64,000 nucleotides of DNA. Source: Actinomycetota bacterium. GTDB lineage: Bacteria > Actinomycetota > Thermoleophilia > Solirubrobacterales > JACPNS01. Below the pieces are notes generated by a model, which was not told where the DNA came from, searched no databases, and worked only from the letters and a program-made list of their open reading frames with translations. A program made the position numbers and the translations under genes. This document shows positions 25,885-33,971 of this stretch, in pieces. Positions within the stretch are counted from its first letter, which is position 1. Every line of letters starts with the position of its first letter. The stretch spans positions 1 through 64,000 of the forward strand of contig JACQZY010000002.1 of the NCBI GenBank assembly GCA_016213645.1. The letters run 5' to 3'.

Positions 25885-26511
25885 ATGCTGGACCGTAATA
25901 TGTTGTCGAACACGGCATACGTGATCCTCGGGATCCTGCAAAAGGGTCCGACCAGCGGCTACGACATCAAGAGCAAGGTCGATATGTCCGCACGGTTCTT
26001 CTTCACCGCCAGCTACGGACAGATCTACCCGGAGTTGAAGCGCCTTGAAAAGTCCGGCCTGATCGCCGGCACTGAACGGCTGAACGGACGTCGTGCCCGC
26101 ACCGAATACGCGATCACATCGACCGGCCGCGAAGCACTATTGGAATGGTTGCGCACACCCAGCGCCGGAATCGACGTGCGCGACGAAGGCCTGCTGAAGT
26201 TTTTCTTCGGCGGCAAACTCGATCGCGACGATCTGCTCGCACGCATCGAGGCGCTGCGCGCGGAGCGCGTCGCCGACCTGGAGCGCATCCGAGAAATCAG
26301 CCGATGCGTGCCAGACGAGGCCGACGAACTGCAACTCGCAGTGCTCGACTACGGGTTTGGCCTCTACGACTACGTGATCGATTGGTGCGACCGAATGCTC
26401 ACACGCTTCGGATCGCGCGAAGAATCCGAGTTTCCGGTCGATCGCTGGAATCCAGACGACGTACTGACGTTATTGCAGACCGTCGGCGGAGGAGACACCC
26501 CACCGACATGA
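25885..26511 (+). CDS. PadR-family transcriptional regulator
   Basis: The 208-residue protein has the PadR winged helix: YVILGILQKGPTSGYDIKSK, YGQIYPELKRLEKSGLI, GRRARTEYAITSTGREALLE, then a C-terminal helical dimer domain with FFFGGKLDRDD. Start could be 25885 or the ATG at 25900. ACATAT (about 25870) and ATATGT (about 25899) flank the start region and may serve as operator half-sites. Together with the MMPL transporter gene 48 bases downstream it forms a typical repressor-efflux pair responding to a hydrophobic compound. Confidence 0.88.
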   Translation: MLDRNMLSNTAYVILGILQKGPTSGYDIKSKVDMSARFFFTASYGQIYPELKRLEKSGLIAGTERLNGRRARTEYAITSTGREALLEWLRTPSAGIDVRDEGLLKFFFGGKLDRDDLLARIEALRAERVADLERIREISRCVPDEADELQLAVLDYGFGLYDYVIDWCDRMLTRFGSREESEFPVDRWNPDDVLTLLQTVGGGDTPPT

Positions 26512-26559
26512 AAATCACCCTCATCACCGTCTGAATAGGCGCGAGAAGGAACTCCCCCC

Positions 26560-29544
26560 ATGTTCTTCCGACTGCTCACCAAAATCACCACCAGCCGCCC
26601 GTCGTTCACGGTCATCTTTATGGCCCTGCTGTCGGTGGTCGCGCTCTCACAGAGCGCCGGTCTATCTAGCCGACTCTCCACGCAGGGCTTTCAGAACAAC
26701 GGCGCGCAATCCACCGCGGCGCTGGACCAGCTGGACAAGGCCACCAAGGCCGACATGCGCGCGCAGGTCGTGGCGCTCGTGGAACCCGGCAAGCAGGTCG
26801 ATTCGCCGAGCGGCCGCAAACTGGTGGCCAAGGTCACCAAGAAGCTCGAAGACGATAAGGACATAAAGCTCGTCAAGTCGCCGTTCGACGACGACAAGGT
26901 CGACCACTCGCTGATCGCGAAAGATGGGAAATCGGCGATCGTGGTCGCCAACCTCAGGCGTGGCCGCGCCGAAGGTGGATTGCCCGATCGTCTAAGCGAG
27001 CAATTCGCAGACATCGAGCACGTCAGGCTCGGCGGCTGGCAGATGACCCAGCACAAGGTCAGCGCCACAATCGAGCACGACCTGCGACGCGCCGAGATGA
27101 TCGCCTTCCCGTTGATCTTTCTGATCGCGCTGTTTGTGTTTCGCGGTCTGATCGCCGCGTTTCTGCCTGTGCTGGTGGGTGCGATCACGATCCCCGTCAC
27201 GTTTGCGCTGCTGCGTGCGTTCGACGGAATCACCGACCTGTCGGTATTCGCGCTGAACCTGACCACGGGCATGGGCCTGGGACTGGCGATCGATTACTCG
27301 CTGCTGATGGTCACGCGATATCGAGAAGAGCTCGCGGCGGGCGCGGACACCGCCGAGGCAGTGCGAAACACAATCGCCACGGCCGGCCGCACGGTCGCCT
27401 ACAGCGCGATCACGGTTGCCGGCGCCACGGCGGCGCTGTGCGTCTTCCCACTCAAGTTCTTGTACTCGATGGGAATCGGCGGCGCCACGGTGGCGTTGGT
27501 GTCGGCCGCCGTGGCGCTGGTCCTGCTGCCGGCGCTGCTGTTGCTGCTGGGCAAGCACATCGACCGCTTCGCGCTGCCACGCCGCTCGGCCGAGTACTCG
27601 ATCGCGTTGTGGCACCGCCTCGCGACGTTCGTGATGCGGCGCCCGCTGCCGGTGGCCGTGGCCACCGCGGCCCTACTGATCGTGTTGACGCTGCCGGTCC
27701 TCGGGATCAAGTTCACATCGGTCGACGCCACGGTGTTGCAGCGCGGCGCGGACGCTCGCGTGGTCCAGCAGACCGTCGACGACACGTATCCGCGCAACGA
27801 CGCAAACACATCCTTGTGGGTGGCTGTGGCTTCGTCCCGCTACGACGCCGTGCAGGTGGGCCGTGACGCCCGTCGCGTGGCGCGGCAGGCCAAGGACCTG
27901 CGCAAAGACTCCGCCAAGCTCAAACGCGACGCCAAGAAACTGCAGATAGCGATGCTGACGCCTGGGGCCGATCCGGCCAAGCTACGGCGCGAGAACCAAC
28001 GAATCGACGACCGCCGCAAGAGCATCAAGCGCCGGGCTGACAAGGTTGATCGCCGGGCCGACCGCGTGCAGCGTTCGGTGGACCGGCTCGACGCCTACGA
28101 AGACCGTCTGAAGAGCTACGCCAAGCGCATCGAGCGGATCGACGGCGTAGAGCAGACCGGCAAGCTCAAGGTCGTTGGAGACAACACGTGGAAGATCAAC
28201 ATCTACACGAAGGGCGCCCGCTACTCGCAGGAGACGCAGCAGGTCGTGAGCGACGTCCGCGCGCTCAAATCGCCCGGCGAGCGCTGGGTGGGCGGCGTAT
28301 CGGCGTCTTACGTGGACCAACGCGACGCGATCACGTCGCGCTTCGGCCTGTCACTGGCGCTGATCGGCATAATCACGTTTCTTGCGTTGTTCCTGATGAC
28401 GGGCTCCGTTGTTCTGCCAATCAAGACCTTCATCATGAACCTGCTGACGCTGGGCGCAACCTTCGGCATCCTTGTTCTGATCTTTCAGGACAACCGCCTC
28501 GAAGGTCTGCTCGGATACGAAGGTCAGAGCGCCCTGGAAATGACTCAGCCGGTGCTTTTGTTCGCGATCGCATTTGGACTCACCACCGACTACGGCGTAT
28601 TTCTGCTCAGCCGCATCAAGGAGTTTTACGACGCCGGCGGCTCCAACAAAGAAGCGGTTGCCGACGGCGTCGCGCACACCGGCCGCGTGATCAGCTCCGC
28701 GGCGGTGCTGTTCTGCGTGGCAATCGCATCGTTCAGCACGTCAGGAATCGTATTTGTGAAGGAGCTCGGCATCGGCACAGGACTCGCCGTCGCGATCGAC
28801 GCAACGATCGTGCGTGCGCTGCTGGTACCGGCAGTGATGGCGATGCTCGGCCGCTTCAACTGGTGGGCGCCAAAACCGATGCGCTGGTTGCATGACCGCA
28901 TCGGCTTGAGCGAGGGACCAAGCGTGCCGGCCGTCGCGAGCACCGGAGCTGGTCCCGTGGACGGCCGCGACTTCGGCGCCGCGCCGGTGCGGCTGGTCGC
29001 GCCCGTGCACCCGCACGCCCCCGCCCCCGCCCACGTCAACGTCAACGGCAACGGCAACGGCAACGGCACATCGTTCGAACGCCCAAGCGTTCCACCTCCG
29101 GTCGTTGCCCCGCTCGCACCCGCGGCGGTCGCGCCACTTATGGCCGTGTCGGAGGCACCCGAACCGGCACCACGAACCGCACCGGACTCAGGCCACGGCA
29201 GTGCCGAGATTGGGCCGGCCGTTGCCGGAGCGGACGCCGTTGGTGACGCCGTCCCAAGCGGCGCGGCCGACCGAGTCGGGGATGTTCCCGTCGTCGATCA
29301 CGGCGAGCAGCGCGTCTACAACCTCAGGATCGAACTGGGTCCCGGCGTGGCGGACCATCTCGGCCCGCGCCTGCTCGAGTCCGATCGACTTTCGGTAGGG
29401 CCGGTCGGTGATCATCGCGTGGAACGCGTCGCAGACCAATACGATTCGGCTCGCGAGTGGGATCGATTCGCCCGCAAGGCCATCTGGGTAGCCGTTGCCG
29501 TCCCAGCGCTCATGTTCGTGGCGGATCGCCTTCGAAACCGGTAG
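26560..29544 (+). CDS. MMPL-family RND transporter
   Basis: The protein has the MMPL layout: one helix, an extracytoplasmic porter loop, five helices (IDYSLLMVTRYREELAAG carries the conserved Asp-Tyr), then a repeat of the same plan ending TTDYGVFLLSRIKEFYDAGG. The second loop contains a coiled-coil-like insert of about 100 residues at 435-535 (KDLRKDSAKLKRDAKKLQ, RRADKVDRRADRVQRSVDRL). After the last helix a Pro/Ala-rich tail of about 240 residues includes VNVNGNGNGNG. The last 119 codons lie opposite the 3' end of the HD-GYP gene, so the true C-terminus is doubtful. It probably exports lipids or drugs with PadR control. Confidence 0.88.
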   Translation: MFFRLLTKITTSRPSFTVIFMALLSVVALSQSAGLSSRLSTQGFQNNGAQSTAALDQLDKATKADMRAQVVALVEPGKQVDSPSGRKLVAKVTKKLEDDKDIKLVKSPFDDDKVDHSLIAKDGKSAIVVANLRRGRAEGGLPDRLSEQFADIEHVRLGGWQMTQHKVSATIEHDLRRAEMIAFPLIFLIALFVFRGLIAAFLPVLVGAITIPVTFALLRAFDGITDLSVFALNLTTGMGLGLAIDYSLLMVTRYREELAAGADTAEAVRNTIATAGRTVAYSAITVAGATAALCVFPLKFLYSMGIGGATVALVSAAVALVLLPALLLLLGKHIDRFALPRRSAEYSIALWHRLATFVMRRPLPVAVATAALLIVLTLPVLGIKFTSVDATVLQRGADARVVQQTVDDTYPRNDANTSLWVAVASSRYDAVQVGRDARRVARQAKDLRKDSAKLKRDAKKLQIAMLTPGADPAKLRRENQRIDDRRKSIKRRADKVDRRADRVQRSVDRLDAYEDRLKSYAKRIERIDGVEQTGKLKVVGDNTWKINIYTKGARYSQETQQVVSDVRALKSPGERWVGGVSASYVDQRDAITSRFGLSLALIGIITFLALFLMTGSVVLPIKTFIMNLLTLGATFGILVLIFQDNRLEGLLGYEGQSALEMTQPVLLFAIAFGLTTDYGVFLLSRIKEFYDAGGSNKEAVADGVAHTGRVISSAAVLFCVAIASFSTSGIVFVKELGIGTGLAVAIDATIVRALLVPAVMAMLGRFNWWAPKPMRWLHDRIGLSEGPSVPAVASTGAGPVDGRDFGAAPVRLVAPVHPHAPAPAHVNVNGNGNGNGTSFERPSVPPPVVAPLAPAAVAPLMAVSEAPEPAPRTAPDSGHGSAEIGPAVAGADAVGDAVPSGAADRVGDVPVVDHGEQRVYNLRIELGPGVADHLGPRLLESDRLSVGPVGDHRVERVADQYDSAREWDRFARKAIWVAVAVPALMFVADRLRNR

Positions 29545-30387
29545 GAATCCCGGAACAGGCGAGACGATTCGCTCACCGATCTCCGGATGCAACTTCATGA
29601 ACTCCCACTCGTGATCGTTGAGCGCGCTGCGCTTGTTGAGAATCTCGTTCGGAATCCCGATTTTGCCGATGTCGTGCAGCAGCGCCACGTCCACCAGCAC
29701 GTCGCGCTGTTCGTCGCCCACGCGTAGTTCGTCGGCGACGGCCAGGGCAAGATCGACCGTCTCCTCGGAGTGGTCGGCGGTGTAGCCGTCGCGTTCTTGC
29801 AGTGCCACCAGCAGCGACGAGATCGTTGACTGGAAGCGCGCGCGGCGGCGCAGCATCACGTTCGATTTTGAACCCAGGTAACCGATCGTCAGCGTCAGCG
29901 CCAGAAACACGGGCGCCGTCGCCGTCAGGCGCGCGGGAGCGTCGCCCCCACCGATCACCATCGGAGGAATGATGTACGCGGCCATACACACCGCGACGCA
30001 GAACGAACAGACGATCACATTGCGCCAGTAGAAGATCGCCGTGTACATCGCCGGCAGCAGAAGGAAGAATCCGGCGTCGGTGCGATGCGTGTGCATCGCC
30101 TCGGCCACTTGAAGCGCAGTGCCGATCAGCACCAGCGGAACAAACGCGTAGCGCGAAACGGAAATTCTCGAAAAGAGATACGAAATCGCGGCCATCAGCA
30201 GGCAGGCGCCGGCGTTTGCCAGCGAGAACAGGTCCATCCCGCCCACGAACGATGCCCAGATGACGATGAATGCCGCCGCGCCGACGAACATGACCGCCAG
30301 CAACCGGCCCATCAGGATGCGCTCGGCGCGGGCGTCTTCTTCGCGCCGGCGCTCTTCGTTGGGTAATCCCAGGTCGCCGAGGCTCAC
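29188..30387 (-). CDS. HD-GYP protein with membrane domain, c-di-GMP phosphodiesterase
   Basis: The 399-residue protein has about six N-terminal helices (VMFVGAAAFIVIWASFVGGM onward) and then an HD-GYP domain from about residue 190. Key motifs are RDGYTADHSEETVDLA, LLHDIGKIGIPNEILNK (HD), HEHERWDGNGYPDGL (GYP) and SRIVLVCDAFHAM. All metal ligands appear present. The start overlaps the stop of its upstream paralogue by four bases (ATGA). The two paralogues share topology and are a tandem duplication. They probably hydrolyse c-di-GMP in response to a membrane signal. Confidence 0.92.
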   Translation of the reverse strand: MSLGDLGLPNEERRREEDARAERILMGRLLAVMFVGAAAFIVIWASFVGGMDLFSLANAGACLLMAAISYLFSRISVSRYAFVPLVLIGTALQVAEAMHTHRTDAGFFLLLPAMYTAIFYWRNVIVCSFCVAVCMAAYIIPPMVIGGGDAPARLTATAPVFLALTLTIGYLGSKSNVMLRRRARFQSTISSLLVALQERDGYTADHSEETVDLALAVADELRVGDEQRDVLVDVALLHDIGKIGIPNEILNKRSALNDHEWEFMKLHPEIGERIVSPVPGFLPVSKAIRHEHERWDGNGYPDGLAGESIPLASRIVLVCDAFHAMITDRPYRKSIGLEQARAEMVRHAGTQFDPEVVDALLAVIDDGNIPDSVGRAAWDGVTNGVRSGNGRPNLGTAVA

Positions 30388-31607
30388 AGTGAGGCGGCCT
30401 TCCCGTGCAACGAGGAGAAATAGTCGACTTGTGCCGGAGCCGGCTCCCGTCCGTTTGCCGCCTCCTCCGCTTCGTGCTGCTGCTTCTGCGCCTGATCGAA
30501 ACTGCGGCGTTCAAGCACCGCCAGCAGCGAGTCGACCACCGTCGGATCGAACTGCGTACCGGCGTGGCGCAAAAGCTGTTCGCGCGCGGCCGTGTCACCC
30601 AGCGGAGCTCGGTAAGGCCGCATTGAAGTCATCGCGTGGTATGCGTCGCAGGCAAGCACGATCCGGCTGGCCAGCGGAATCTCAGTGCCCTTTTTACCGT
30701 CGGGATAGCCGGTGCCGTCCCAGCGCTCGTGCTCGTGCCGCACGGCCACCGCCACCGTCTCAAAACCAGGCACCTCATTGAGGATGCGTTCGCCGATCTC
30801 GGGGTGGCGACGCATTACCTCCCATTCCTCTTCAGTCAGGCCCGACGGCTTGTTGAGAATCTCGTTCGGAATCCCGATCTTGCCGATGTCGTGCAGCAAC
30901 GCAACGTCAGCGGCGTGCAGCTGGTCCCGCGGATCAAGACCGAGGTCTTCAGTCACCGCCATCACCAGTCCCAAAACCTCCGAGGAATGCTCTGCGGTGT
31001 GACCATCGCGCGCCTCCAGCGCCATCAGCAGCGCGGTGATCGTGCCTCTGAATCGCGCCTGCTCGACCGTTGAGTTACGGAAGCGGTGAAAGAGCATGCC
31101 AAGCAGTATCGACGTGCTGACAAGCAGAGGCAGCGTCGCCAGCGATTCGACCAGTCGGGTGTGGTCACCCCATACCGCCGGAATCGTCACGTAGAGCACG
31201 GCGATCATCAGCATGACAACAGTCTTCAGAGCGTTGTCGTGCCAGAAGAAGACCATCATCACGGCCGCCGGCAAAAAGAAGAATGGAACACCGGTCGCGA
31301 CCTCATCTCCGATCGCGATCAGCGAGACGGCGGCGAGGCCAAGCGCGAGCGGACCCAGAATCCACCTTTCCGAGATGCGGTCAAACGGAAGCGAGACAAC
31401 CAGCAGCAACGACGCGATCACCAATCCAAGGGCGGCCGCGTCAGTCCAGTCCGGCGCACGGAAGAAAATCGAATAGACGGTCTCGATGAGACCGCCAAAC
31501 ACGAGCAGGACGATGCCGGTGCGGCGGATCAGGTCATGATCCGCGACGAGACCGAAATCCTCGGCTCGCGAAACCTCCGGTTGCGCGCTTTCTTGGGACG
31601 AATGCAT
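30384..31607 (-). CDS. HD-GYP protein with membrane domain, upstream paralogue
   Basis: The 407-residue protein has the same build as its neighbour: N-terminal membrane part (GIVLLVFGGLIETVYSIFF onward), then ARDGHTAEHSSEVLGL, LLHDIGKIGIPNEILNK, HEHERWDGTGYPDGK and SRIVLACDAYHAM. A charged tail with QAQKQQHEAEEAANG ends it. First gene of the pair and preceded by a structured leader of about 110 bases without a strong ribosome-binding site. Catalytic motifs are intact, so c-di-GMP hydrolysis is likely. The N-terminal helices probably sense a membrane or extracellular cue. Confidence 0.92.
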   Translation of the reverse strand: MHSSQESAQPEVSRAEDFGLVADHDLIRRTGIVLLVFGGLIETVYSIFFRAPDWTDAAALGLVIASLLLVVSLPFDRISERWILGPLALGLAAVSLIAIGDEVATGVPFFFLPAAVMMVFFWHDNALKTVVMLMIAVLYVTIPAVWGDHTRLVESLATLPLLVSTSILLGMLFHRFRNSTVEQARFRGTITALLMALEARDGHTAEHSSEVLGLVMAVTEDLGLDPRDQLHAADVALLHDIGKIGIPNEILNKPSGLTEEEWEVMRRHPEIGERILNEVPGFETVAVAVRHEHERWDGTGYPDGKKGTEIPLASRIVLACDAYHAMTSMRPYRAPLGDTAAREQLLRHAGTQFDPTVVDSLLAVLERRSFDQAQKQQHEAEEAANGREPAPAQVDYFSSLHGKAASL

Positions 31608-31725
31608 AATGAAACGTAAGACGCCGACTACCTCGCCTTTATCGCCAGCTTGCGCGGGAACCTTGCGCCCAAATTAGGCGGGTAGACGAATGTTCGATGC
31701 TTCGTCTGGTGGTTTTTACCGTTTA
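31608..31725 (-). promoter_or_regulatory. Structured 5' leader of the HD-GYP pair, possible riboswitch
   Basis: On the minus strand a -10-like TATAAA (about 31729-31724) precedes a leader with AGACGAA/TTCGTCT and CGCC/GGCG hairpins. It then has GCGCAAGCTGGCG and GAGGTAGTCGGCG, which loosely recall the conserved halves of c-di-GMP-I (GEMM) aptamers. The start codon has no clear ribosome-binding site just before it. Resemblance to GEMM is by eye and weak; structure and position are the stronger points. Confidence 0.3.
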
Positions 31726-31814
31726 TAAGGTAGGTTTTTGGCGATATCTGCGGAAACTCCGTGTTTTCAGTTGTCGATAATTTCGCGCGCGGCAGACGGA
31801 TTGCAGTCTCGTCC

Positions 31815-32591
31815 ATGTGTAAGCTCGGCTTCGTGAACGACGCGGCGTCCATCTCGGCCTTCAGCTGCACGGTTCGCGACGGCGTCGCCTGGCTCGAATT
31901 AGACGACGGCGGGCCCAACGCTTTGAACACCGAGGTGTTCGAAGCCTTCTTCACCGCGCTCGACGGCATCGAGGCCGACGAATCGGTCGGCGCGGTAGTG
32001 ATCGCGGGCCGCGAAGGATTCTTCTCGGCGGGGATGGATCTCAAATGGATGCAGAGGATCGACCGTGACGAGTTGGGCACGATCGGGCCGAACATGGCGC
32101 GCCTGGCGCATCGCATCTTCATCTTTCCCAAGCCGGTGATCGCCGCCGTGGAAGGACACGCAATCGCCGGCGGCGCAATCATTCTGCTGGCATGCGACCG
32201 CGGCATCGGCGCGACCGGCGAATACAAGATCGGCCTAAACGAAGTGGCGCTCGGCATTCCCTTTGGCGGGTTCGCTCTGGAATTGGCGCGGGCACACTTG
32301 GTGCCGTCCGCCTTCAGCGCGGGGCTACTGCACGGCAGCGTCTACCGCCCCCAGCGGGCGCTCGAAGTCGGATACCTGGATGAACTCGCGGCGCCCGGCG
32401 CGGTGCGCGCGCGGGCCGGCGAGATTGCCGCGGAGGCCGCGCTCCTCAGTCCGTTCGCTTATCAAATGACCAAGCAGAGCCTGCGCGGGCCTATGGCGGA
32501 AGAAATCAAGCGGTCCGCCGAAAGTGGCGAACTTGTGCCGGTTTTCCAGGTGTTCGCCGACCTGCGAGAGGCACAGGAGTCCACCGGCTAG
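31815..32591 (+). CDS. Enoyl-CoA hydratase/isomerase (crotonase) family protein
   Basis: About 258 residues from ATG 31815 (MCKLGFVNDAAS); GTG at 31833 is equally possible. The crotonase fold shows in LELDDGGPNALNTEVFEAFF, the oxyanion-hole block GREGFFSAGMDLKWMQ, EGHAIAGGAIILLACD and NEVALGIPFGGFALELAR. The first catalytic Glu position (NEVALG) is kept. The second Glu, which would lie in AGLLHG, appears to be Ala. Such proteins are often isomerases, hydrolases or specialised crotonases, not classic hydratases. It stands alone upstream of bioB on the same strand. Confidence 0.83.
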   Translation: MCKLGFVNDAASISAFSCTVRDGVAWLELDDGGPNALNTEVFEAFFTALDGIEADESVGAVVIAGREGFFSAGMDLKWMQRIDRDELGTIGPNMARLAHRIFIFPKPVIAAVEGHAIAGGAIILLACDRGIGATGEYKIGLNEVALGIPFGGFALELARAHLVPSAFSAGLLHGSVYRPQRALEVGYLDELAAPGAVRARAGEIAAEAALLSPFAYQMTKQSLRGPMAEEIKRSAESGELVPVFQVFADLREAQESTG

Positions 32592-32704
32592 ATCCGGCAC
32601 TTCGCCGAAACATCGGCTCGCTGGCTACGCTGCACCAGGTTAAAAACCTCGCATCGCCGCACTTTTCACAGCGGCCAGCACAGCCCCGCGCCAAGGAGAT
32701 CCAA

Positions 32705-33751
32705 ATGTCGCAACAGCCTGCCTCGAGCACGCTTGTAGAGCCCGCCGCCGAGCCCGCCGAAATTCTCAGGATCGCCGAGCGCCGCCTGCTCGAAGAGCGC
32801 GGGCGCATCACGCAGGAGGAGGCGTTGCTGATCCAGCAACTACCGGACGACCAGCTCACGCACCTGGCCGATCTGGCTCATCGCGTGCGCGTGGACTACT
32901 GCGGCGAGGAAATCAGCCTCGGTTCGATCATCTCGGGCAAAACAGGCGGCTGCCCAGAGGACTGCAACTTCTGTTCGCAGTCCACCACCTTCGGCACCGA
33001 GGTCGCGCCGACGGGGCTGATCCCGTACGACCAGTTGCTGGCGGCGGCGAAAGCAACGGCGGAGACCGGCGCCACCGAGTTCTGCATCATCTACGCGGTG
33101 CGCGGACCGGATGAGCGCCTGATGGAGCACGTGCTGGAGTGCGTGCGTCTGGTTCGCGAGAACGTGCCCACCGTTGAAGTCGCCTGCTCCGTCGGGCTGC
33201 TGACGCAGGACCAGGCCGACGCGATGGCCGCGGCCGGCGCACACCGCTACAACCACAACCTCGAAGCTCCGCGTAGCCACTTCGACAAGATCTGCTCCAC
33301 GCACAAGTGGGAAGATCGCCGCCGGACCTGCGAGATGGTCAAGGCCGCAGGTATGGAACTTTGCACCGGCGGCATCATCGGCCTTGGAGAAACAAGCGAG
33401 CAGCGCATCGAGTTCGCCTTCCAGCTCGCCGAGCTCGAACCCGACGAGGTGCCGATGAACTTCCTCAACCCCCGCGCCGGCACGCCGCTGGGCGAACAGG
33501 AGCTGGTCTCGCCGACGGAGGCGATCCGCACGATCGCGCTGTTTAGGCTGATCATGCCCGCGGCCAAACTTCGCTACGCGGGCGGCCGCGAGGTGACTCT
33601 GGGCGACCTCCAGGCGATGGGCCTGAAGTCCGGCATCAACGCGATGATCACGGGCAACTACCTGACGACTCTGGGCCGGGGTGTGAACGACGACCTACTG
33701 ATGCTCGACGACCTGCAGATGCCGATCAACGCGATCAGCAAGGTGATGTGA
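32705..33751 (+). CDS. bioB: Biotin synthase
   Basis: ATG at 32705 follows AAGGAG. The 348-residue radical-SAM enzyme has the CxxxCxxC cluster at C83, C87 and C90 (GGCPEDCNFCSQ), plus YNHNLEAPRSHF, GGIIGLGETSEQRIEFAFQL and NFLNPRAGTPLG. The YAGGREVTLG block near the end carries the arginine used to ligate the [2Fe-2S] cluster. It inserts sulfur into dethiobiotin. Its stop overlaps the start of a small zinc-ribbon gene (TGATG), so the two are translated together. No other biotin genes are near. Confidence 0.96.
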   Translation: MSQQPASSTLVEPAAEPAEILRIAERRLLEERGRITQEEALLIQQLPDDQLTHLADLAHRVRVDYCGEEISLGSIISGKTGGCPEDCNFCSQSTTFGTEVAPTGLIPYDQLLAAAKATAETGATEFCIIYAVRGPDERLMEHVLECVRLVRENVPTVEVACSVGLLTQDQADAMAAAGAHRYNHNLEAPRSHFDKICSTHKWEDRRRTCEMVKAAGMELCTGGIIGLGETSEQRIEFAFQLAELEPDEVPMNFLNPRAGTPLGEQELVSPTEAIRTIALFRLIMPAAKLRYAGGREVTLGDLQAMGLKSGINAMITGNYLTTLGRGVNDDLLMLDDLQMPINAISKVM

Positions 33752-33951
33752 TGCCGGACGAGCAGAGCCAGGTGACCGGCGACGGCGTTAGAGACGAGCG
33801 GCTCGCCGTGCGCGACGCGCTTGAAGTGGAACGGCGCTGCCCCGATTGCGGCGCCAAACTTACCGTGCAGATCCTGCCCCATGGCTACGAATCGCATTGC
33901 ACGCCGTGTCAGCGGCGCGCTCGATTCGAGAAATCCGAACCGGGCGAATAG
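33751..33951 (+). CDS. Small zinc-ribbon protein, probable biotin synthase auxiliary protein (BsaP-like)
   Basis: A 66-residue protein with Cys30, Cys33, Cys50 and Cys53 in RRCPDCGAKLTVQILPHGYE and SHCTPC. As I recall, actinobacterial BsaP, a small protein encoded beside bioB and needed for BioB activity in mycobacteria, has the same CPxCG, VQVxPxGW and Cys pattern. The ATG lies within the bioB stop (TGATG). It is thus coupled to bioB. The N-terminal 28 residues are variable. Homology to BsaP is from memory, not a search; a generic zinc ribbon is the alternative. Confidence 0.65.
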   Translation: MPDEQSQVTGDGVRDERLAVRDALEVERRCPDCGAKLTVQILPHGYESHCTPCQRRARFEKSEPGE

Positions 33952-33971
33952 GCCCTGCGATAATTTCGGCG

